Below the pieces are notes generated by a model. That model searched no databases. It had not been told where the DNA came from and was given only the letters and a program-made list of their open reading frames with translations. Source: Thiospirillum jenense (GTDB taxonomy: Bacteria > Pseudomonadota > Gammaproteobacteria > Chromatiales > Chromatiaceae). Taken from it: a stretch of DNA of 64,000 nt. The position numbers were made by a program, and so were the translations under genes. Where the stretch lies: assembly GCF_014145225.1 (NCBI RefSeq), contig NZ_JABVCQ010000008.1:59498-123497 (forward strand), given 5' to 3'. Shown here piece by piece: positions 10,304 to 16,760 of this stretch. Positions within the stretch are counted from its first letter, which is position 1. Each line of letters begins with the position of its first letter.

Positions 10304-10893
10304 GCGATCCTGACCTGCTGTTGCGCGTCGAAAACCTGCGGGCCGGCTACCGTCAACCGGTGGTCGGCCCGGTGTCGTTGACGCTGCGACGCGGTGAGCG
10401 GCTGGGTATGTCCGGTGCCAACGGCAGCGGCAAATCCACGCTGCTCAAGGCGATTGCACGAGCGGCGCAGGTGTTTAGTGGTCACATCGAGCGAGCGCCC
10501 GCGGTGCAAGTGGCGTATTTGGAACAGCAGCCGGTGCGGCTCGCGGCTATGCCGATCACTGGGCAGGAATTGTTGCGCGTGGCCGGGGCGACGCGGTTTC
10601 CACCACCGGCTGGGTTGGCGGGATTACTCAAGCGGCGTCTTGATCGTCTCAGCGGTGGGCAGTATCAATTGCTGTGGATTTGGTGTGCTTTGGCCAGCGC
10701 GGCGGATGTGGTGCTGTTGGATGAGCCGACAAATAATCTTGATCCGACACATTGCGCGATGTTGAGTGCGCTATTGCAATGTCTTTGTGATGAACAGGCG
10801 TTGCTAATTGTCAGTCACGACCGCGAGTTTTTAATGAAAAGCTGTACGCGACAGTTGGAGTTGGATTGGGTTCAATCGCGCCGAGTTGGTTGA
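10300..10893 (+). CDS. Metal ABC transporter ATP-binding protein (ZnuC-like)
   Basis: This 197-residue ATPase has Walker A GANGSGKST, signature LSGGQ, Walker B VVLLDEPTNNLD and the switch His in IVSHDREF, so it should be catalytically competent. The GTG start overlaps the binding-protein stop by four bases. By context it energises uptake of the metal bound by the preceding protein. The membrane permease that should follow is missing here. Only a broken remnant is found 1.9 kb further on, so this ATPase may have no local partner. It is short for the family (ZnuC proteins are usually 210-250 residues), but all core motifs are present. Confidence 0.82.
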   Translation: MSDPDLLLRVENLRAGYRQPVVGPVSLTLRRGERLGMSGANGSGKSTLLKAIARAAQVFSGHIERAPAVQVAYLEQQPVRLAAMPITGQELLRVAGATRFPPPAGLAGLLKRRLDRLSGGQYQLLWIWCALASAADVVLLDEPTNNLDPTHCAMLSALLQCLCDEQALLIVSHDREFLMKSCTRQLELDWVQSRRVG

Positions 10894-10932
10894 TTTAATC
10901 AATTCGGTTTTTTGGTGGGGGATTGCATTAAC
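10859..10932 (+). repeat. Left copy of imperfect direct repeat flanking the insertion
   Basis: The segment begins AGTTGGATTGG and ends GATTGCATTAAC. A diverged copy with the same ends lies at 13030-13110. It covers the 3' end of the ATPase gene and its terminator. The copies bracket the 2-kb block that separates the ATPase from the permease remnant. Confidence 0.55.
10881..10913 (+). terminator. Rho-independent terminator after the ATPase gene
   Basis: An inverted repeat CCGAGTTG...CAATTCGG is followed by TTTTTT. It overlaps the last codons of the ATPase gene. Confidence 0.65.
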
Positions 10933-10946
10933 GCAATTCAAATTCG

Positions 10947-10980
10947 GGGGCGTTGCACTAAAAATGTAACGCCCCTTTAT
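10947..10980. terminator. Bidirectional terminator hairpin
   Basis: GGGGCGTT pairs perfectly with AACGCCCC around a 13-base loop, and a T-rich stretch follows on the plus strand. It lies between the converging ATPase gene and the minus-strand repeat protein and could serve both. Confidence 0.6.
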
Positions 10981-10994
10981 TCGTCTATTTCTTC

Positions 10995-11438
10995 CTAGAA
11001 GAAGACACTGTGTGGATATTCTATTTGTCCAATCACTTCAATCGGGCTCGCATGGGGTTGCGATTCATCATCCGATGGCCGCGCACCGCCGCCCGATAAA
11101 TCCGATACCACGCCATCCGATGGCGGCACACCGCCGCCCGATAAATCCGATACCACGCCATCCGATGGCCGCGCACCGCCGCTCGATAAATCCGATGCGC
11201 CCGATAAGCCCAATGATAAATCCGATGGCGGCGCACCGCCGCCCGATAAATCCGATACCACGCCATCCGATGGCGGCACACCGCCGCTCGACAAATCCGA
11301 TACCACGCCATCCGATGGCGGCGCACCGCCGCTCGATAAATCCGATGCGCCCGATAAGCCCAATGATAAATCCGATGCGAATGATAAATCCGATGCGACT
11401 GATACATCTGTCGGCGATATAAGGGTCGCTGATGGCAT
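10995..11438 (-). CDS. Ser/Asp/Gly tandem-repeat protein of unknown function
   Basis: This 147-residue protein consists mostly of 15-residue units of the type SDLSGGG(A/V)PPSDGVV plus SDLSLGLSGA spacers. A 150-base block occurs twice in tandem. It has no signal peptide or Cys, a net negative charge and a unique tail (PIEVIGQIEYPHSVFF). The ATG at 11438 has an AGGA ribosome site eight bases upstream, which supports this strand. An earlier in-frame start at 11462 has none. The plus strand is also open in one frame over the repeats (PDKSD-rich) but lacks a standard start. It lies downstream of the flagellin-tail gene in the same direction. The function is not recognised; a surface or linker protein is possible. 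Confidence 0.5.
   Translation of the reverse strand: MPSATLISPTDVSVASDLSFASDLSLGLSGASDLSSGGAPPSDGVVSDLSSGGVPPSDGVVSDLSGGGAPPSDLSLGLSGASDLSSGGARPSDGVVSDLSGGGVPPSDGVVSDLSGGGARPSDDESQPHASPIEVIGQIEYPHSVFF
11069..11390. repeat. Tandem DNA repeats, 45-bp units in two 150-bp blocks
   Basis: The unit contains CCGATGGCGGCGCACCGCCG and CCGATACCACGCCATCC. The marker CCGATAAGCC appears at 11201 and again at 11351, exactly 150 bp apart. The arrangement is in frame with the repeat protein. Differences between units are single bases, so the array looks recent. Confidence 0.85.
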
Positions 11439-11570
11439 AAAATCAATCCTCGTTATAAACAATTTGAAATACGAACGAATAACATCCGTTCCCTCAACAC
11501 TCTGCGCGAGCCGCGCAGGTTGAATTGACAGACATCAACTCAACCGCCGCTGCTGTATAAACATTTAATG

Positions 11571-11783
11571 CTATCTTAGCAGCGCTGAAACATCACCAAA
11601 GTTAACATCCGCTATTCCGGTCAATGCAATTTTTCCATCTTGCAAAACATTGGCTCTAGTGAGATTAGCAGTTTCGGTAGCAAAATCCGTCTCTACATGG
11701 GGACGGGGACTCACCTGATTATCCAAACTATCCAACAGCCCTTGATGGTGTGAGGGGGGGTTAAACCCAAACAATGAAGCCAT
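11571..11783 (-). CDS. Small protein made of a flagellin C-terminal segment (flagellin remnant)
   Basis: This 70-residue ORF has an AAGGA ribosome site nine bases before its ATG. Residues 32-48 (TDFATETANLTRANVLQ) match the highly conserved C-terminal D0 helix of bacterial flagellins, and it ends in SALLR like many flagellins. The first ~30 residues (MASLFGFNPPSHHQ...) do not resemble flagellin, and the N-terminal D0/D1 helices needed for assembly are absent. It cannot build a filament by itself. It is either the surviving tail of a deleted flagellin gene that has gained a start, or a small flagellin-derived protein. No other flagellar structural gene is in the window. Confidence 0.55.
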   Translation of the reverse strand: MASLFGFNPPSHHQGLLDSLDNQVSPRPHVETDFATETANLTRANVLQDGKIALTGIADVNFGDVSALLR

Positions 11784-12056
11784 GCTTTTTAATCCTTATT
11801 ATAATAACTTTGATTTATAAAAACGCATCAGATGACGCATACGTTTTTACTACCAACTGACATCGCGCCGCGGCTATTTTTTCACCGCGTTATATTTATC
11901 AGCTAAGGTTTAGCTTAGTCGATCATAGATAAAAAAATAACTGCCCTTTGGGGCAAAAAGTAAAATAAATTTGTTTGACACCTGATTTTCAGAAGCAACC
12001 AGTCGCGCAGGCAACCCAACAACCCCCGATTCTTAATTGAAACGAGGGTTTTTGCA
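11784..12056. other. Non-coding gap between flagellin-tail gene and Doc gene
   Basis: AT-rich spacer without a convincing gene. It holds a hairpin AAAACG...CGTTTTT at about 11819-11847, A/T-flanked on both sides. It also holds the terminator at 11931-11955. A segment GCTGATAA on the minus strand near 11895 recalls a sigma-28 -10 box, but the -35 half is poor, so no promoter is claimed. Confidence 0.4.
11931..11955 (-). terminator. Terminator downstream of Doc toxin gene
   Basis: Read on the minus strand, TGCCC-CAAA-GGGCA is followed by GTTATTTTTTT. It lies about 100 bases beyond the Doc stop codon. Confidence 0.6.
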
Positions 12057-12449
12057 TTAAACAATAGGCTTGGATAAATCACCAAGCCATTTGGCTAGGT
12101 CTGATTCACTCAAATGACTGGCGGCTAATTGCTCAATAACACTGACCGCCTCGATGTCGGGTGCATCAAGACTAAATCCATTGATCTCCAGAAATATTGC
12201 TGCTATAGCGAGCGCCACCCGCTTATTGCCGTCAACGAAAGGATGATTTTTTACCAAACCAAAGCCATACGCCGCCGCAAGATCAAAAACCGTTGATTGT
12301 GGTTCGTAGTAATAAAGCTGGCGAGGTCTCATTAAAGCAGACTCAAGTAATCCCACGTCCCGAATACCCTGACTTCCACCGTGCATTGCAATCAGCATTC
12401 TGTGAACTGAAATGACAACCTCGTCCAATACCCATTGAGGCGCTATCAT
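12057..12449 (-). CDS. doc: Doc/Fic-family toxin (death-on-curing)
   Basis: This 130-residue Fic-fold protein has the active-site motif HPFVDGNKR. Doc enzymes have Lys where AMP-transferring Fic enzymes have Gly in the GN(G/K)R part, so a Doc-type kinase acting on elongation factor Tu is the likely activity. ATG at 12449 is one base after the antitoxin stop (TGA-A-ATG) and gives the usual Doc N-terminus. An upstream in-frame start at 12476 would add nine residues and overlap the antitoxin. It forms an operon with the AbrB-type antitoxin. The pair is one of several mobile-type genes inside the block that splits the metal-uptake operon. Confidence 0.85.
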   Translation of the reverse strand: MIAPQWVLDEVVISVHRMLIAMHGGSQGIRDVGLLESALMRPRQLYYYEPQSTVFDLAAAYGFGLVKNHPFVDGNKRVALAIAAIFLEINGFSLDAPDIEAVSVIEQLAASHLSESDLAKWLGDLSKPIV

Positions 12450-12450
12450 T

Positions 12451-12675
12451 TCATTTAGCCAACGCTTGAAAAGCATCGTGGTATTTTTTTAATACCTTCT
12501 CGGCAGCGTCCATCTGAGATTCAAACGCTTGCTGCTGAAGCGTCAGCACAAATCCTTCCGCATTTTCAACCAGATACAAGGCATCATCTTTACCAACATT
12601 TAATTTACTCAGCACTTCTTGCGGCAGTACTATTCCCATAGCGTTACCAACAGCAGTCACCTTTACTTTGAGCAT
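12451..12675 (-). CDS. AbrB/MazE-type antitoxin paired with Doc
   Basis: This 74-residue protein has an N-terminal swapped-hairpin AbrB DNA-binding domain (VTAVGNAMGIVLPQEVL and LNVGKDDALYLVE). Its C-terminal helix should neutralise the toxin. It precedes the Doc gene by one base. Such antitoxins normally repress their own operon through the AbrB domain. The classical partner of Doc is Phd; an AbrB-domain partner is a known alternative arrangement. No operator palindrome is obvious upstream by eye. Confidence 0.82.
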   Translation of the reverse strand: MLKVKVTAVGNAMGIVLPQEVLSKLNVGKDDALYLVENAEGFVLTLQQQAFESQMDAAEKVLKKYHDAFQALAK

Positions 12676-12756
12676 GGTCGCACCTTAAACCGTTGTTGTT
12701 TATATTAGGAATTACGCCGTTCAAACTCTGGTTAATTGATTTTACAGGTAAGATGA

Positions 12757-12786
12757 GTTTCCACATTAGAGCGCGGGAACGGTCAA
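12757..12786. repeat. Degenerate copy of GTTCCC...GGGAACG intergenic hairpin
   Basis: GTTTCC, a spacer containing GAGCG, then GGGAACG and GTCAA. It resembles the hairpins at 19594-19619 and 59609-59635. It lies just upstream of the permease remnant. Confidence 0.4.
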
Positions 12787-12828
12787 TCAATAATTGACAG
12801 CCCAATTGCGTCACTCTTGAAATAAACA

Positions 12829-13031
12829 ATGTTTAACACATTCCTCGCCCCATTCACCGATCCGCTATTCCATTTACCACTGGTCACGGGATTACTGCTG
12901 GCCGGCGTATTGCCCGTGATCGGCACGGCGCTCATGTTGCGCGACGAATGGTTTAGCGGCATCTGGCCGCCGCCGGCGCGCAATTAGTTGCACTCGGCGA
13001 CGCGGCATTCACCACCGCTCGACAGCTGTAG
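12829..13031 (+). pseudogene. Remnant of metal ABC transporter permease (ZnuB-like)
   Basis: The first frame (ATG at 12829) gives about 46 residues typical of a cluster A-I metal permease N-terminus: a hydrophobic helix LVTGLLLAGVLPVIGTAL followed by LRDEWFS. It then runs into a stop at 12985. In another frame the sequence continues in family style (HLAAAGAQLVALGDAAF) and stops at 13029-13031. A frameshift with a small deletion explains this. The remaining ~200 residues with the other helices are gone. It has GC-rich composition like the metal operon at 7.4-10.9 kb and is almost certainly that operon's lost permease. The flanking non-coding sequence (12676-12828) shows only the repeat noted separately. 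Confidence 0.7.
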
Positions 13032-13053
13032 TTGGATTGGCTTAAATGCGCTC

Positions 13054-13086
13054 CAAAGCGGTTGATTTCGATCAATCCCCGCTTTT
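13054..13086 (+). terminator. Hairpin with TTCG tetraloop, likely terminator of the old metal operon
   Basis: AAAGCGG-TTGAT-TTCG-ATCAA-TCC-CCGCTTTT forms a long stem ending in a T-run. It lies directly after the permease remnant, where the operon should end. Confidence 0.55.
13062..13075. promoter_or_regulatory. Perfect FNR/DNR-type box
   Basis: TTGATTTCGATCAA is an exact match to the FNR-family consensus TTGAT-N4-ATCAA. Its centre is about 80 bases before the chemoreceptor start. It is also the stem-loop core of the terminator hairpin, so the match may be coincidental. Confidence 0.35.
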
Positions 13087-13148
13087 GGATGTTGGGTTGA
13101 TTGCATTAACTCAACTACTCAACTAGTGATGTTTTGAGGGTCAACTAA

Positions 13149-14447
13149 ATGATTATCGATCACCATTCAGTACCTATGGCATTGGATGAGTTTCGGCAGG
13201 AAATAATGCGGCTGAGTCACTTGCTGATCATTGCTTCTCTGTGCATAACGCTGCTCGGTGCATTGCTCTGGCCGTTCATCGGCAGCTGGGCATGGTCACT
13301 GGGAATTTTAATTGGGTTTGCGGCTGCATGGCGGCTCCGTTTGCGCATCCCATGGCACCTGGCAAACCTCGACAGGTTTCACCGCGAGCGTGAACGTTTC
13401 TTCATGGGTATCCTGGATGCCTGCGAGCAACCCTGTTCAGTCACTTCGTTCGGCAGGGCGGGAGACAAGGAGTGGCGATGGCTCTATGTGAACGGGCCGG
13501 TTCAAACCGCGTTCGGCAAATCTCTGAACGAATTTCTCGATCAGCCGTGTCATCAGTGGGGTGCCAATATCTGCAAGACCGCAAGTTGTGGCAGAGAGTG
13601 TCTAAACCGAGGGCAGACGGACACGAAGTTCGCTCAAGACTTCGGCGGTGGGCTGAATCATTTTCGGGTGTACAGCAAGACTATCGCGGATTTGTCTGGA
13701 CAGCCGGCCTATGTCGTGGAATGGGTTGATCCAAAAGAGGAGATGCGCTTCCAGATGATGTGCGCTGGTGATCGTGTCAACGAGCTATCGGCAAACACCG
13801 CCCAATCAATTCACGGCGTTTCAGAGAACATCAAGAGCGCCGCCACTGCCGCCGAGGAACTATCGTACTCGATCTTGGAGATCGGTCGTTCGGCCGCGAC
13901 TGCGGTCGCCACGGTGGGCGATGTCGAGAAGATCACGCAACAGGTCGGCGGTGAAGCACAGGATGCAGCGGCCGCCATACGCGCCTTGGCCGCAATTGGC
14001 GAGCAAATCTCAACGATGAGTACGGTCATTCGTGAGATTGCCAATCAAACCAATCTGCTGGCTTTGAATGCGTCAATCGAGTCGGCACGCGCTGGAGAGC
14101 ATGGGCGCGGCTTTGCCGTCGTGGCCAATGAGGTCAAGCAGTTAGCGCAAAAGACCCAAGAAGCTACGCAGCAGATCGCCGACAAGATCGAAGAGACGCG
14201 CCTGCAAATCGGTGCCAACGTTGCTCGGATCGTTCTGCTGTCGGAGCGAGTAGTTGATGCGAGTCGCCGCGTCGGTGAAGTCAGGTTCTCGATGCAGTCC
14301 GTCGCGGCCAGTGTTACTGAGCAGAGCGCCGCGGTGGAGGAGATTGCGCGTAATGCGGCCGAGGCAGCACAAGCGACGGATAAAGCGGCTGACTTCATGG
14401 AAAGGGCGCTCAAGGCAGCCGAGGAATTACATGTCAAGGTGAAATAA
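13149..14447 (+). CDS. Methyl-accepting chemotaxis protein with short membrane anchor and Cys-containing sensor
   Basis: 432 residues. Two close hydrophobic segments (about 24-60) form a membrane hairpin with almost no periplasmic loop, so sensing is probably cytoplasmic or within the membrane. A PAS-like region (about 80-195) contains several Cys ([23 protein letters not shown]) that could bind a cofactor or sense redox. The C-terminal signalling domain contains the hairpin tip [20 protein letters not shown] and [12 protein letters not shown], which couple to CheA/CheW. ATG at 13149 is taken. A possible FNR-type box lies upstream. No che genes are nearby. Confidence 0.88.
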   Translation: MIIDHHSVPMALDEFRQEIMRLSHLLIIASLCITLLGALLWPFIGSWAWSLGILIGFAAAWRLRLRIPWHLANLDRFHRERERFFMGILDACEQPCSVTSFGRAGDKEWRWLYVNGPVQTAFGKSLNEFLDQPCHQWGANICKTASCGRECLNRGQTDTKFAQDFGGGLNHFRVYSKTIADLSGQPAYVVEWVDPKEEMRFQMMCAGDRVNELSANTAQSIHGVSENIKSAATAAEELSYSILEIGRSAATAVATVGDVEKITQQVGGEAQDAAAAIRALAAIGEQISTMSTVIREIANQTNLLALNASIESARAGEHGRGFAVVANEVKQLAQKTQEATQQIADKIEETRLQIGANVARIVLLSERVVDASRRVGEVRFSMQSVAASVTEQSAAVEEIARNAAEAAQATDKAADFMERALKAAEELHVKVK

Positions 14448-14495
14448 TCAGGAGTTACGCAGCCGCGTAGGTTGGGTTGCCGCTTGTGGCAACCC
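14448..14495. repeat. Interspersed intergenic repeat with hairpin
   Basis: TCAGGAGTTACGCAG (14448-14462) recurs with one change at 19574-19588. It is followed here by a perfect hairpin GGGTTGCC...GGCAACCC (14474-14495). It lies directly after the chemoreceptor stop and may act as a terminator or REP-like element. Confidence 0.5.
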
Positions 14496-14618
14496 GACAA
14501 CTCTCCTAAAAATATTTGGTAGTGCGGTGCTTAATAGGATTATTTGCGTATAACCAGCTAATAAAAAAGATAAAATTGCCTAAAATCCTATCACGCAATA
14601 TTTAGAGTGGTATAAACC

Positions 14619-16760
14619 GTGTTTGCTGCTTTTATTCAGTCGTCGTTAGCGCAAGTAGAAGCGACATTTTTGACCGAAGTATTTTTCTGGGCAATTGTTA
14701 TGGTACTCATTTTGAGCATCATTTTTGCCGTTTTAAGTCGCGGTTGGTCATTTGTAAATCATGCACCAACGCTATTGACCTCGCTGGGTATTCTTGGCAC
14801 CTTCGTGGGTATCACCGCTGGATTGATGAATTTTGATCCAGCAAACATTGATGCCAGTATTCCATTATTGCTTGACGGAATGAAAACGGCGTTTTTGACC
14901 AGTCTTGCGGGAATGACGGCGGGGATTGCTTTTAAGGCATTTCTTGCGACACCAATAGCGGCGCCACGTCAATTACAAGCGACGGCGGAAACCAGCGCGG
15001 CAGATATTTTGCAAGCGTTGTTACAGCAACAGCAAGAAATAAAAACACTGCGGCGTGCAATTGCCGGTGATGAAGACAGTAGTTTAGTTGGACAAATAAA
15101 AATGCTGCGGCTTGATCAGCAGGAACAACAAAATAAAGTAGTCGCTGCAATCGGTGAACTACGCAAGACACTCGCCGGTACCGAAGAGACCAGTTTAATT
15201 GGGCAGGTGCGTTTGTTGCGGGCGGATGAGCAGGATCGCTATCGTCAGCAACAATTGGATGCCCAAGTATTTTCTAATAAGCTCTGGCAATCGTTAGAAG
15301 CATTTGCTGAGATGCTGTCGAAATCAGCGACTGAGCAGATGATGAATGCACTTAAAGAAGTCATTGCAGACTTTAATAAAAACTTAACTGAACAATTTGG
15401 TGACAATTTCAAAGCATTAGATGCTTCAGTACAAAAGCTAGTTGATTGGCAAGCGCATTATAAAGAGCAGCTCGCAGAGATGATTCGTCAGTATGCAGCA
15501 GGGGTGAGTGCAATTGCGGCAACTGAAGCCTCAGTAAAGGTTATTGCCGATTCGTCGTCGCATATTCCTGATGCGATGAAACAATTAAAATCTTTATTGT
15601 TAATTAATCTGCACCAATTACAGCAGCTTGGTAATCACTTAAAAGCATTCAGTGAGATGCGTGACAAGGCGGTTGCGGCTGTTCCTGAAATTCGTGAGCA
15701 GATTGATTTGACAGTTCGTACCATTACAGCATGTGTACAAACTGCCAATGAACATTACACTACGCTCTTGGATAAGTCAGATGCTTATATTAAAGCCCAT
15801 GATGATAAAACAACCGCGCTGTTAACAGCCTTTACGGAAACAACTCATCAGGGTATTGACTTGGTCAGGACTGAATTAGAAGCCGGGGCAGATGAGGTGC
15901 GTCAAGGGTTAGCATTGGGTGCTAATCAGGTGCAAACGGCTATTACCGAAAGTGCTGATGGCTTAAATAATACTGTGCAACAGACATTAACAAAAACGGC
16001 GGATCAGGTTACAACTGCATTGCAAACTGCCAATGAACATTACACTACGCTCTTGGATAAGTCGGATGCTTATATTAAAGCCCATGATGATAAAACGCGC
16101 AAATTACTAGAACAATTTGGGAGTACAGTCATTGAAAGCATCGCGCAAGTGAAAGAGAATCTGGAAACAGGTGCTAAGGCGACGCATGTTGCATTGACAG
16201 GCGGCGCTGAAGCATTAGTGCATCAGGTGCAGCAAATGGATCACACGTTCTCAAGTGCTAATCAATTGCTTGCAGATCATCAAGCACAAATTCGCACTCA
16301 ACTTGAGGGACAGCTTAAAACGATTCAACAACATATTGAAATGATGACGGTGACATTCACAAGTGAAGTGCAAGGTATTTCCGAAACACTGAAATCAACG
16401 GGGGTACAAATGCAGCGTGATACCCAGACGGTTCAACAACAGGTTGCAGACAGTATTCAGGCTATGCAAAAACGATTAGAAAGCGCACTTGATGCCGTCT
16501 TCCAACAACAGGCAACAGCGATTGCGCGGGCGGTAGAAGGATTAAATGAACAAATGAGCAAAGCGGTGGAACGTACTGGTGAGGGTGTTAATAAACAACT
16601 GAGTGCAATTGATCAGGCTATGATGCAGGAAATTAATCGTGTAATGAAAGAAATGGCAAATGCGTTAGCCAAAATTACCGGTAAATTTACTGAAGACTAT
16701 TCAGAGTTAGTAGCAAAGATGGCAGCAGTTATTAACCTTAGTAATGAAATACGCCGATGA
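14619..16760 (+). CDS. zorA: ZorA-like motor subunit of Zorya anti-phage system
   Basis: 713 residues. The N-terminal part is a MotA/TolQ/ExbB-type membrane domain, with helices at about 18-42, 50-70 (SLGILGTFVGITAGL) and 88-110 (MKTAFLTSLAGMTAG). A very long helical cytoplasmic tail (about 120-713) follows, the hallmark that separates ZorA from flagellar MotA. In Zorya, ZorA5B2 is a proton-driven motor that senses phage infection and signals through its tail to effectors. The tail contains a duplicated 25-residue stretch (from about residues 374 and 469). Start is GTG at 14619. Its stop overlaps the zorB start as ATGA. Two neighbouring genes match ZorB and ZorE. No flagellar genes are near, which argues against a MotA role. 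Confidence 0.85.
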   Translation: MFAAFIQSSLAQVEATFLTEVFFWAIVMVLILSIIFAVLSRGWSFVNHAPTLLTSLGILGTFVGITAGLMNFDPANIDASIPLLLDGMKTAFLTSLAGMTAGIAFKAFLATPIAAPRQLQATAETSAADILQALLQQQQEIKTLRRAIAGDEDSSLVGQIKMLRLDQQEQQNKVVAAIGELRKTLAGTEETSLIGQVRLLRADEQDRYRQQQLDAQVFSNKLWQSLEAFAEMLSKSATEQMMNALKEVIADFNKNLTEQFGDNFKALDASVQKLVDWQAHYKEQLAEMIRQYAAGVSAIAATEASVKVIADSSSHIPDAMKQLKSLLLINLHQLQQLGNHLKAFSEMRDKAVAAVPEIREQIDLTVRTITACVQTANEHYTTLLDKSDAYIKAHDDKTTALLTAFTETTHQGIDLVRTELEAGADEVRQGLALGANQVQTAITESADGLNNTVQQTLTKTADQVTTALQTANEHYTTLLDKSDAYIKAHDDKTRKLLEQFGSTVIESIAQVKENLETGAKATHVALTGGAEALVHQVQQMDHTFSSANQLLADHQAQIRTQLEGQLKTIQQHIEMMTVTFTSEVQGISETLKSTGVQMQRDTQTVQQQVADSIQAMQKRLESALDAVFQQQATAIARAVEGLNEQMSKAVERTGEGVNKQLSAIDQAMMQEINRVMKEMANALAKITGKFTEDYSELVAKMAAVINLSNEIRR
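15738..15811 (+). repeat. Internal 74-bp direct repeat in zorA, copy 1
   Basis: It begins CAAACTGCCAATGAACATTA and is repeated at 16023-16096 with a single A/G difference. The 285-bp spacing (95 codons) keeps it in frame. Confidence 0.9.
16023..16096 (+). repeat. Internal 74-bp direct repeat in zorA, copy 2
   Basis: Partner of 15738-15811, encoding the same NEHYTTLLDKSDAYIKAHDD stretch in the coiled tail. Confidence 0.9.

Larger units (their letters stand above)
13030..13110 (+). repeat. Right copy of imperfect direct repeat flanking the insertion
   Basis: Partner of 10859-10932, sharing the ends AGTTGGATTGG and GATTGCATTAAC and a central GTTGATTT...ATCAAT. It begins at the stop of the permease remnant. 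Confidence 0.55.

Noticed and set aside
11069..11390. Possible CRISPR array from regular repeats
   Set aside because: Repeats are contiguous, in frame and without unique spacers, and no cas genes are near. It is a coding tandem repeat.
11012..11422. Plus-strand ORF rich in MAAHRRPINPIPRHP repeats
   Set aside because: It is the reverse-strand shadow of the Ser/Asp/Gly repeat gene, has no ribosome site and an unlikely composition.
11880..11930. Sigma-28 flagellar promoter before the flagellin-tail gene
   Set aside because: The -10-like GCTGATAA is good but no TAAA occurs at the needed distance.
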